64,000 nucleotides of DNA, taken from Bergeyella_A cardium. Lineage in GTDB: Bacteria > Bacteroidota > Bacteroidia > Flavobacteriales > Weeksellaceae. This document shows positions 50,043 to 57,702 of this stretch, one piece after another (position 1 is the first letter of the stretch; each line of letters opens with the position of its first letter). The notes below the pieces were generated by a model, which was not told where the DNA came from, did not search any database, and was given only the letters and a program-made list of their open reading frames with translations. Where the stretch lies: assembly GCF_030012605.2 (NCBI RefSeq), contig NZ_CP114055.2, one strand, 5' to 3'. Both the position numbers and the translations under genes were made by a program.

Positions 50043-51346
50043 GCGGGACTTTTGTAATACGGGGAGGGAAGCAACTCAATGGGGAAATAACACCACAGGG
50101 GGCGAAAAACGAAGCACTCCAAATTCTCTGCGCCGTACTCCTTACCGACGAGGAAGTAAGGATAAAAAACATCCCAGATATCCATGATGTAAACCGATTA
50201 ATTGAGATTTTAGGCGATTTCGGCGTTAAAGTAACCAAAAATGCCCACAGGGACTATACTTTTAAGGCAGATGAAGTTAATTTTAACTACATTAAATCCC
50301 CAGAATTCAAGAAAGACGGCGCTCGCCTCAGAGGCTCCGTAATGCTCCTCGGTCCAATGCTTGCCAGATTCGGAGAAGCCTGTATGCCTACCCCTGGGGG
50401 CGATAAAATTGGCAGACGAAGGCTGGATACTCACTTTCAGGGCTTTGTAGAGCTCGGTGCAGACTTCTCCTACGACGAAGATAACGCCTTCTACACCCTT
50501 AAAGCAAAGGAACTCCACGGGAAGTTCATCTTATTAGAAGAGGCTTCCGTAACGGGAACCGCAAACATCATAATGGCAGCCGTTTTGGCGAAAGGAAAAA
50601 CCAGAATTTACAATGCTGCTTGCGAGCCCTACCTGCAACAGCTCTGCAAAATGCTCAACCGAATGGGCGCGAACATCTCAGGCATCGGGTCTAACCTGCT
50701 CACCATCGAGGGCGTAAGCCATTTGCATGGTACCGACCACACAATGCTCCCCGATATGGTGGAAATAGGCTCTTGGATCGGCTTAGCAGCGATGACGAAA
50801 TCAAATATTACCATTAAGGATGTCAATTGGAATCAGTTGGGCGTTATTCCTTCCACCTTCCGCAAGCTCGGTATCGAATTAGAGCAGCAGGGTGACGATA
50901 TCATCATCCCCGCACAGGAAAATTACAGGATACAGAAGTTTATTGATGGCTCCATACTCACCGTCTCCGATGCTCCTTGGCCTGGTTTCACGCCAGACCT
51001 TCTATCCATCGTCTTAGTTGTTGCTACGCAGGCGAAAGGAACCGTTCTCATCCACCAAAAAATGTTTGAATCTCGCCTATTTTTCGTAGATAAACTCATC
51101 GATATGGGGGCGCAAATCATTCTTTGCGACCCTCACCGAGCAACCGTTGTAGGGCTCAACCACGAGTTTCCTCTTCGTGGAACAACGATGACTTCTCCCG
51201 ACATACGAGCCGGCAACGCCCTACTCATCGCCGCTCTGTCCGCTGAGGGTAAGTCCATCATCCACAACATCGAGCAAATAGACCGTGGCTACGAGAACAT
51301 CGACGGCAGATTACGAGCCCTTGGCGCGGATATACAAAGAATTTAA
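50039..51346 (+). CDS. murA: UDP-N-acetylglucosamine 1-carboxyvinyltransferase with Asp at the fosfomycin position
   Basis: MurA transfers enolpyruvate to UDP-GlcNAc, the first committed step of peptidoglycan synthesis. The 435-residue product has the family start MSGTFVIRGGKQLNGEITPQ, GAKNEALQ and the C-terminal SPDIRAGNALLIAALSAEGK, IEQIDRGYENIDGRLRALGA. The active-site loop reads MPTPGGDKIGRRRLDTH, so residue 122 is Asp where E. coli has Cys115. Known Cys-to-Asp forms in mycobacteria, chlamydiae and Borrelia are active but not alkylated by fosfomycin, which predicts natural resistance of this enzyme. It overlaps DUF4290 by 4 bp, and its terminator starts at the stop codon. Confidence 0.97.
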   Translation: MSGTFVIRGGKQLNGEITPQGAKNEALQILCAVLLTDEEVRIKNIPDIHDVNRLIEILGDFGVKVTKNAHRDYTFKADEVNFNYIKSPEFKKDGARLRGSVMLLGPMLARFGEACMPTPGGDKIGRRRLDTHFQGFVELGADFSYDEDNAFYTLKAKELHGKFILLEEASVTGTANIIMAAVLAKGKTRIYNAACEPYLQQLCKMLNRMGANISGIGSNLLTIEGVSHLHGTDHTMLPDMVEIGSWIGLAAMTKSNITIKDVNWNQLGVIPSTFRKLGIELEQQGDDIIIPAQENYRIQKFIDGSILTVSDAPWPGFTPDLLSIVLVVATQAKGTVLIHQKMFESRLFFVDKLIDMGAQIILCDPHRATVVGLNHEFPLRGTTMTSPDIRAGNALLIAALSAEGKSIIHNIEQIDRGYENIDGRLRALGADIQRI

Positions 51347-51367
51347 GAGGCATCGCCTCTTTTTTTA
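51346..51367 (+). terminator. Terminator of murA
   Basis: AGAGGC and GCCTCT around the 3-nt loop ATC, followed by seven T. The first base of the stem is also the last of the murA stop codon. Confidence 0.85.
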
Positions 51368-51470
51368 TTGACAGGTATTAGCCGTAGAGTAAGTGTTTAG
51401 CAGTATGTATTTACCATCTACTGCTTGTCTCTAATCGCCCTTATACAATGGGCTTTTATTGGAAAATTGT

Positions 51471-51478
51471 TATTTTTG
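51471..51478 (+). promoter_or_regulatory. Bacteroidota -7 box for ugd
   Basis: TATTTTTG, full match, 26 nt before the ATG at 51505. Confidence 0.6.
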
Positions 51479-51504
51479 CAACTTGATTCTTAAAGTTTAT
51501 TCAA

Positions 51505-52818
51505 ATGAATATTACAATAGTGGGTACAGGGTATGTAGGTCTGGTAACGGGGACTACACTCGCGGAGCTCGGGAACTCAGTCTATTGCGTGGATATAGAT
51601 TCAGCGAAAGTGGAGCGAATGAAGCAGGGTATCGTTCCGATTTATGAGCCCAACCTTGAAGAAATGTTCCTAAGAAATATTCAGGCACAGAGGCTGTTTT
51701 TCACAACCGATTTAAAAGACGCGGTTGACAAGAGCGAAGTTATCTACCTTGCGCTTCCAACTCCTCCAGGTGAGGATGGTTCTGCCGATCTTTCGTATGT
51801 ACTCGATGTGGCGGAGCAGATTGGAGAAATTATAACCGATTATAAAGTCATTGTGAACAAATCTACCGTTCCCGTAGGCACTTCCGACAAGGTAAAAGCA
51901 GTGATTTCTGCTAAAACGGCGGTGGAGTTTGATGTAGTATCCAACCCTGAGTTTCTGAGAGAGGGTTTTGCTGTAAAAGACTCGATGAACCCCGCCAGAG
52001 TAGTGGTGGGATGTAGCTCAGAAAAGGCAAAAATCGTTATGGAGAAGATATATCAGCCCTTTACTAACACAGGAATCCCTATAATCTTTATGGATGAGAA
52101 GTCATCCGAGCTCACGAAGTATGCATCTAACTCATTCCTCGCTGTAAAGATCACTTTTATGAACGAAATAGCGAACTTCTGCGAGAAAGTAGGCGCGGAT
52201 GTAGATAAAGTACGCCTCGGGATGGGGAGTGATGACAGGATTGGTAATAGATTTTTGTTCCCAGGTATTGGCTATGGAGGGAGCTGCTTCCCAAAAGATG
52301 TGAAAGCCCTCGTAAAATCAGGTAAGGAAGAGGATTTCTCGTTTCAACTCCTTGAAGCAACCGAAAATGTTAATAAATCACAGAAAACCATCCTTATTTC
52401 TGATATTGAAAGCTATTTTAATGGTGATCTAAATGGTAAAAATATCGCACTATGGGGCTTAGCGTTTAAAGCAAACACAGATGACATAAGAGAAGCCTCT
52501 TCTCTTGATAATATTAGGATTCTTCTCGGGAAAGGAGCGAAAATAACCGCGTATGACCGAATAGCAGAGGGAAATGTGCGAAAAATACTCGGAGATAGCA
52601 TCTGCTATGCGGGAGATATGTATTCTGCCCTTGAAAATGCCGACGCATTGCTCATCGCTACTGAATGGTCGGAGTTTAAAAACCCTAATTTCCAGCTGAT
52701 GGCAGAAAAAATGAAGAACAAAGCGATATTTGATGGAAGGAATGTTTTCTCATTAGAGCAAGTAGAAGGCACAGGGTTCTATTATAAGAGTATTGGTAGG
52801 AGAGTGATTAATAAATAA
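51505..52818 (+). CDS. ugd: UDP-glucose 6-dehydrogenase family protein
   Basis: Ugd oxidises UDP-glucose to UDP-glucuronate with two NAD, giving a precursor for capsule, exopolysaccharide or lipid A sugars. The 437-residue product has the Rossmann start MNITIVGTGYVGLVTGTTLA, the segment VNKSTVPVGTSDKVK, FLREGFAVKDSMNPARVVVG, the catalytic Cys261 in GYGGSCFPKDVKAL, and a C-terminal UDP-binding domain (NIALWGLAFKANTDDIREA). All motifs are intact. It is 9 bp upstream of an ABC exporter, which may export a related glycolipid or polysaccharide unit. UDP-N-acetylhexosamine dehydrogenases are close relatives, so the exact sugar is not certain. Confidence 0.9.
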   Translation: MNITIVGTGYVGLVTGTTLAELGNSVYCVDIDSAKVERMKQGIVPIYEPNLEEMFLRNIQAQRLFFTTDLKDAVDKSEVIYLALPTPPGEDGSADLSYVLDVAEQIGEIITDYKVIVNKSTVPVGTSDKVKAVISAKTAVEFDVVSNPEFLREGFAVKDSMNPARVVVGCSSEKAKIVMEKIYQPFTNTGIPIIFMDEKSSELTKYASNSFLAVKITFMNEIANFCEKVGADVDKVRLGMGSDDRIGNRFLFPGIGYGGSCFPKDVKALVKSGKEEDFSFQLLEATENVNKSQKTILISDIESYFNGDLNGKNIALWGLAFKANTDDIREASSLDNIRILLGKGAKITAYDRIAEGNVRKILGDSICYAGDMYSALENADALLIATEWSEFKNPNFQLMAEKMKNKAIFDGRNVFSLEQVEGTGFYYKSIGRRVINK

Positions 52819-52827
52819 GTGGCGATA

Positions 52828-54621
52828 ATGAGCAAAAACGACGGATTTAAGAGGCATTCAATAGTAGGATATTTCAGGTACTTTAAAAATATCCTTGGTT
52901 GGCATATCTATTCCTTTATTATACTGAACGCTTTTGTTGGAATATTAGATGGTATCGGCCTTACGATGTTTATTCCACTACTTTCAGCGGCTACGGACAG
53001 CAGTAATGCGAATGAATCCCTCGGTCAGTTGCAATTGGTTATAGACTTTATAAAATCATTGGGAATAAGTTTCACGGTTGTTAATATGCTTCTGCTGATG
53101 ATTTTCTTGTTTACAGCAAAGGGAGTTATTAATTATTTAAAGACTGCTTATATAGCAAAAGTGAATGTTCTTACCACAAGGAAACTCAGATTTACTCTTG
53201 TAGACAGTTTAGAAAAACTCTCTTATGAAGGCTTTACTACAATGAGTGTTGGGAGAATTCAGAATCATATTTTTGGAGAGGCGGGTAGGCTAATCACTGC
53301 GATGACTATGTTTCTTAACTCTATCCAGTTTGCCACGATGTTGCTTACTTACTTGGCATTAGCTGCGGTTTCTAATTGGCAATTTGCCATTATGGTTGCT
53401 ATAGGAGGCTATGTCACTGATTTTATATATAAATATATTAATTCTCTTATTAGGAAATATTCAAGGAAAATAGTTAATCTTGGTAATAATTTTAATGAAA
53501 TACTGATTCAGGCAATAAATAATTTTAAATATCTGAAAGCAACCAATAGCTCAAAAGAGTATAATCATCGCTTAAGAGATAATATAATAGATAATGATGA
53601 ATATAATTTAAGAATAGCAAAATTGGAGGCCATTATGGTCAATGCCCGTGAGCCAATGATTATAATGATTATTGCACTTGTTATTATTATTCAGATAAAG
53701 ATTTTTAATGGGGATTTGGCTTCTATATTGGTTAGCTTATTATTGTTTTATAGGGCTTTAGGCTATCTGGTTAATTTACAGGGAGCTTGGGCAGGTTTTG
53801 TTAGAAACTCTACGGCTATTGAATCTATTGATACCATTATAAAAGAGTTTAAGGAGAATGAAGAACCTCAAAATTCTACTCCTATTCATAAGATAGAAGA
53901 TATACAAGTTAAGGATTTAGAGATTACTTTTGGAAATACTCCAGTATTAAAAGGCTTGAATATGAATATTCCTCCTAAAACATCAATAGCTTTTGTTGGA
54001 GAAAGTGGTGCTGGTAAAACTACTTTGGCAAATGTAATCTGCGGACTTCAAATTCCACACAGGGGAGAGGTAATTGTAGAGAATAAATCCCTTTATACAT
54101 CTAATTTAAACTCATATAGGAGTAAGATAGGCTATATTACCCAAGAGCCTGTAATATTTAATGATACTTTATTTAATAATGTAACTTTTTGGGCAGAAAA
54201 AACGCCTCAGACCCTTGAAAAGTTTTATAAAGTAATGGATATGGTATCGATGAAAGACTTTGTGGAGAATTTGGAGTATAAAGAAGATTCTACATTAGGA
54301 AATAATGGAGTATTGGTTTCGGGAGGCCAAAAGCAAAGAATATCTATTGCAAGGGAGCTTTATAAAGATGTGGAGCTCCTCATTATGGATGAAGCTACAT
54401 CTGCCTTAGATTCAGAAACGGAAAAGTATATTAAAGATAATATCGATATGCTCCACGGAAAATTCACTATGATTATTATAGCTCACAGACTTTCCACAAT
54501 TAAGAATGTAGATACTATTTATTTATTAGATAAAGGAAAAATATTAGCTTCTGGAAGCTATAAAGACCTTATAGATAAGTCAGACAGATTTAAGCGAATG
54601 GTAGAACTTCAAGAACTTTAA
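52828..54621 (+). CDS. ABC exporter (fused membrane and ATPase domains)
   Basis: A half-ABC exporter of 597 residues: N-terminal membrane domain of six helices (about 1-320) and ATPase domain with Walker A GESGAGKTTLAN, signature VSGGQKQRISI, Walker B LLIMDEATSALD and switch IIIAHRLSTI. Compared with the exporter at 45329 it diverges mostly in the membrane part, so its cargo is different; the ugd neighbour suggests a glycolipid or polysaccharide precursor, which is inference. The GTG at 52819 is an alternative start, 9 bp earlier. From about 53450 the sequence becomes much richer in A and T than ugd and murA. Confidence 0.88.
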   Translation: MSKNDGFKRHSIVGYFRYFKNILGWHIYSFIILNAFVGILDGIGLTMFIPLLSAATDSSNANESLGQLQLVIDFIKSLGISFTVVNMLLLMIFLFTAKGVINYLKTAYIAKVNVLTTRKLRFTLVDSLEKLSYEGFTTMSVGRIQNHIFGEAGRLITAMTMFLNSIQFATMLLTYLALAAVSNWQFAIMVAIGGYVTDFIYKYINSLIRKYSRKIVNLGNNFNEILIQAINNFKYLKATNSSKEYNHRLRDNIIDNDEYNLRIAKLEAIMVNAREPMIIMIIALVIIIQIKIFNGDLASILVSLLLFYRALGYLVNLQGAWAGFVRNSTAIESIDTIIKEFKENEEPQNSTPIHKIEDIQVKDLEITFGNTPVLKGLNMNIPPKTSIAFVGESGAGKTTLANVICGLQIPHRGEVIVENKSLYTSNLNSYRSKIGYITQEPVIFNDTLFNNVTFWAEKTPQTLEKFYKVMDMVSMKDFVENLEYKEDSTLGNNGVLVSGGQKQRISIARELYKDVELLIMDEATSALDSETEKYIKDNIDMLHGKFTMIIIAHRLSTIKNVDTIYLLDKGKILASGSYKDLIDKSDRFKRMVELQEL

Positions 54622-54773
54622 AGTATATTTTAGAGCCTGTAATCACAGAATTATGGGCTTTAAAAATATTATTTCTCAAGCATAAGACTTATTCAGTAAA
54701 AATTCTTACATTTACCAAAATTTTTTAACAGGTAAAAAATCTAAATTTTAATTATAATAAAAGTATAAATAAA

Positions 54774-55646
54774 ATGTCAGTATTAGTAAACAAAGATTCT
54801 AGAGTAATCGTACAAGGATTTACAGGAAATGAAGGAACTTTCCACGCAAGCCAGATGATTGAATATGGTACTAATGTAGTAGGAGGTGTAACCCCAGGAA
54901 AAGGAGGTACAGAGCATCTTGGTAAGCCTGTATTTAATACCGTAGCAGAAGCAGTAGAAAAGGCTGGAGCTAATGTATCTATTATCTTTGTACCACCAGC
55001 ATTTGCAGCTGATGCGGTGATGGAAGCAGCAGAAGCGGGAATTAAGGTTATTGTTTGTATTACCGAAGGTATTCCAGTTGCTGATATGGTAAAAGTAAAA
55101 GCTTATATTGCAGATAAAGAATGCCGTCTTATCGGTCCTAACTGCCCAGGTATTATTACATCAGAAGAAGCAAAAATTGGTATTATGCCGGGCTTTGTTT
55201 TCAAAAAAGGTAAAATAGGTATTGTTTCAAAATCAGGAACTCTTACTTATGAAGCTGCTGACCAGGTAGTAAGAGCTGGCTTTGGTGTGTCTACGGCCAT
55301 TGGTATTGGAGGCGACCCAATTATTGGCACTACTACAAAAGAGGCTTTGGAATTATTTATTAATGACCCAGAAACCGATGCAGTTGTAATGATTGGAGAG
55401 ATTGGTGGTTCATTAGAAGCTGAAGCAGCAAGATGGTACAAAGCAAGTGGCTCTACTAAGCCAGTAGTAGGCTTTATCGCAGGGCAAACTGCTCCTAAAG
55501 GTAGAACAATGGGGCATGCTGGTGCTATTGTAGGTGGGGCAGAAGATACAGCACAGGCTAAAATGGCAATTATGAGAGAGAATGGTATTCATGTAGTGGA
55601 TTCTCCTGCCGATATAGGCTCTACTGTAGCTAAAGTATTAGGATAA
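54774..55646 (+). CDS. sucD: Succinyl-CoA synthetase alpha subunit
   Basis: SucD, with SucC, converts succinyl-CoA to succinate with ATP or GTP synthesis in the citric acid cycle. The 290-residue product has the nucleotide-CoA fold start MSVLVNKDSRVIVQGFTGNE, the CoA region VVGGVTPGKGGTEHLGKPVF, LIGPNCPGIIT and the phosphohistidine in KGRTMGHAGAIVGG near residue 244, all intact. The beta subunit gene is not adjacent. The following gene is an unrelated beta-barrel protein. Confidence 0.98.
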   Translation: MSVLVNKDSRVIVQGFTGNEGTFHASQMIEYGTNVVGGVTPGKGGTEHLGKPVFNTVAEAVEKAGANVSIIFVPPAFAADAVMEAAEAGIKVIVCITEGIPVADMVKVKAYIADKECRLIGPNCPGIITSEEAKIGIMPGFVFKKGKIGIVSKSGTLTYEAADQVVRAGFGVSTAIGIGGDPIIGTTTKEALELFINDPETDAVVMIGEIGGSLEAEAARWYKASGSTKPVVGFIAGQTAPKGRTMGHAGAIVGGAEDTAQAKMAIMRENGIHVVDSPADIGSTVAKVLG

Positions 55647-55655
55647 AATTAAAGA

Positions 55656-56324
55656 ATGAAAAAAGTTTTTTTTAGTTTAGTTCTTGGGATTGCTACATCT
55701 TTATCTCTTTCTGCTCAGATAGACTTTAGCAGTACGAGATTTGGTGTTATCGGAGGAATGAATTATTCAAGAGTGAAGAATGCTCATAATCCTTCTGGGC
55801 CAAGATATACTTTCCAAGCAGGAGCTTTGGCCTTAATTCCTATTGATAAAAATGACCAGTTTTACTTTCAGCCAGAAATAGTCTATTATGGTGCTGGGGA
55901 AACGGGTAAAGATAAGGCAGCAAAAGGAAAACATGGCTATAATGCTCTTTATGCTAATAACTATATTAGTATTCCAATTTATTTTAAGGCTTTCTTTTCA
56001 GAGGCAGAATCTGAGTTTTTTGGATTGATAGGTCCAAGATTCAACTTTTTAATTGATCAAAAAGTTACAGATGCAGCGAAGGATATTTATGACCCTAATC
56101 ATACTTCCTCTGATACGAATGGGAAGGCTAATGGGTTTAACTTTGCTATTGGAGCAGGTGTAGGCTTTAGCTATAAAAGGAAGTTAGAACTGAGTATACG
56201 ATATGATTTGGGACTTTCTAACACTTATAAAGGCTTGATGACAGAATATGGGGGAGACCCTAATATCCAAAAAAAGAAATCCGAACAGGTTTTAAGTGTT
56301 GGTCTAAATTATATTTTCGACTAA
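55656..56324 (+). CDS. Outer-membrane beta-barrel protein
   Basis: A predicted outer-membrane protein of 222 residues. MKKVFFSLVLGIATSLSLSA is a signal peptide, and the rest alternates polar and hydrophobic residues as in eight-stranded barrels: RFGVIGGMNYSRV, QFYFQPEIVYYGAG, FNFAIGAGVGFSYKRKLELS and the closing strand VLSVGLNYIFD with terminal aromatic motif. It resembles PorT/OMP_b-brl family proteins of Bacteroidota. It lies 9 bp after sucD and may be co-transcribed. Ligand or partner unknown. Confidence 0.78.
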   Translation: MKKVFFSLVLGIATSLSLSAQIDFSSTRFGVIGGMNYSRVKNAHNPSGPRYTFQAGALALIPIDKNDQFYFQPEIVYYGAGETGKDKAAKGKHGYNALYANNYISIPIYFKAFFSEAESEFFGLIGPRFNFLIDQKVTDAAKDIYDPNHTSSDTNGKANGFNFAIGAGVGFSYKRKLELSIRYDLGLSNTYKGLMTEYGGDPNIQKKKSEQVLSVGLNYIFD

Positions 56325-56341
56325 GAAAAATAAGGCTATAT

Positions 56342-56387
56342 AATAAACTCCTTAACTTTTAATAGGTTAAGGAGTTTATTTTTTTTA
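56342..56387 (+). terminator. Terminator of the beta-barrel gene
   Basis: AATAAACTCCTTAAC (56342-56356) pairs perfectly with GTTAAGGAGTTTATT (56366-56380), followed by a T run. Confidence 0.88.
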
Positions 56388-56473
56388 TATCTTTAAAATT
56401 ATTTAAATTCTGTTAAAATTCTATAGGGGTGGGTATTTTTCTAATAAACATTTGCTTCATTAGTTTTTTTTTG

Positions 56474-56570
56474 TAATTTTGCTCCGCTTGAAAGAGTAAT
56501 TCTTGAGGAGCAATAATTTTTTTTTCATCATTTGTGTTTTTGGGCTCATATTGTAAAATATGAGCCATTT
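56474..56570 (+). ncRNA. Candidate small transcript with two hairpins
   Basis: A full TAnnTTTG box, TAATTTTG (56474-56481), is followed at once by a hairpin (TTGCTCC with GGAGCAA, 56479-56513) and a run of T, then by a second stem (GGCTCATATT with AATATGAGCC, 56543-56566) and ATTTTTATT. No reading frame is present. It lies between two convergent genes and may be a small RNA or just promoter-like noise. Confidence 0.35.
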
Positions 56571-57614
56571 TTATTGTTCAGACTCGTATCTAATAAAGAG
56601 CTCGAGGAAGTAAGAATAGGTGATGACACCTTCCTGCTGGTTGGTTTTTAGGAATATATCATTGGCTTTTCGAAAAAAGTTCTCAGCTTTTCCCTCATAT
56701 TTAGCATTAAATTCAAGTTCATATGCCCGATCTCTTTTCATTGCAGGAGAATAGCTTTCCAATACACTTTCTACAAAATCAGTATGTTTATCATACAGTG
56801 TTTTCAGAAGGCTTTTCAGTATAAAATAATAAGTGCTGTAACGAAGACTGGCTGATTTTGCCTCTTTTCCTGTAAGAAATGCGATAAAGTGTGCTTCCTG
56901 TTCCCTTGCATAGCCTCTTTGGTGAGCCATTTCGTGCGCAATGGTAAAGGGGATATAGGTATCGGGTTGGGTAGAGCAGATTTGTGCCTCTCCACTAAAA
57001 GGATTATAATACCCGAGAATACCCGCATAGTTCATTATGGGAGAGTACAGGCTGTTTTTAATACTCTGTGATTGAATCGCTTTCTTATCTATGAGATTCT
57101 TGGGGAGACTCTTTTGTAGCTCTATTATTTCTAATTTTAATGCATTTATATCTTCTATAATGAAGACACCTTGTGTATTCTCTTTTGTCCTCTCCCTTTC
57201 TTTTTTGCAGAGTTCGAGATATTTTAAGCTAAGTTGTTTCAGCTCTTCGGTTGTGATTTGTTTTTCTGGGAGTTTATTGATTATCGGTTCTTGAAAGTAA
57301 AGCATACCCCAGAATATTTGGTAGATAAAGTAGAAAATATTTAAGGTAATGAGAAGTTTTAATAATGATTTCTTCCTCTTCTTAGGCTTTGATAAACCGC
57401 TCATCAGTATTAAAATATAAATTCCTAATAAGATGTAGGCTGTATCTCCAAATGAGAAAGGGAATAATGAAAATATTTTGGTGTGTATTTCTTTCTGAAC
57501 TTCAAAAAGGAGTTCAAAAAAGTATATAGCAGAACCGATTTTAGACAATGTGTAAAACAATGCAATCTGCACTAATAGAGCTATGCTCCAAACCCTTTTT
57601 TTATGTATTGGCAT
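56571..57614 (-). CDS. DUF3810 membrane protein with HExxH motif
   Basis: An inner-membrane protein of 347 residues with three hydrophobic helices near the N-terminus (about 9-120) and a long C-terminal domain facing the periplasm or cytoplasm. The DUF3810 core includes SLYSPIMNYAGILGYYNPFS, EAQICSTQPDTYIPFTIAHE and MAHQRGYAREQEAHFIAFLT; the HEMAH part is an HExxH zinc site and the glutamate in REQEAHF could be the third ligand. A metallopeptidase role is plausible but unproven. The frame extends to a TTG at 57632 that lies inside the promoter box, so the ATG at 57614 is chosen. Divergent from ligA. Confidence 0.85.
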   Translation of the reverse strand: MPIHKKRVWSIALLVQIALFYTLSKIGSAIYFFELLFEVQKEIHTKIFSLFPFSFGDTAYILLGIYILILMSGLSKPKKRKKSLLKLLITLNIFYFIYQIFWGMLYFQEPIINKLPEKQITTEELKQLSLKYLELCKKERERTKENTQGVFIIEDINALKLEIIELQKSLPKNLIDKKAIQSQSIKNSLYSPIMNYAGILGYYNPFSGEAQICSTQPDTYIPFTIAHEMAHQRGYAREQEAHFIAFLTGKEAKSASLRYSTYYFILKSLLKTLYDKHTDFVESVLESYSPAMKRDRAYELEFNAKYEGKAENFFRKANDIFLKTNQQEGVITYSYFLELFIRYESEQ

Positions 57615-57629
57615 CTCTTTACTTTTGCG

Positions 57630-57637
57630 CAAATATA
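57630..57637 (-). promoter_or_regulatory. -7 box for the DUF3810 gene
   Basis: Minus strand TATATTTG, full match, 15 nt upstream of the ATG at 57614. Together with the ligA box it forms a compact divergent promoter pair. Confidence 0.65.
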
Positions 57638-57670
57638 GGGTTCTTCATCTTTGTTTTCTCCTTGTTTTTG

Positions 57671-57678
57671 TACATTTG
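57671..57678 (+). promoter_or_regulatory. -7 box for ligA
   Basis: TACATTTG, full match, 24 nt upstream of the ATG at 57703. Confidence 0.65.
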
Positions 57679-57702
57679 CTTGCAAAATTATAGTGGAATT
57701 TT

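Noticed and set aside
57615..57632. Upstream TTG start for DUF3810, and similar TTG starts at 8677, 15230, 29894 and 60081
   Set aside because: In each case the TTG lies inside a TAnnTTTG promoter box, so the codon would not be in the message. The following ATG is used.
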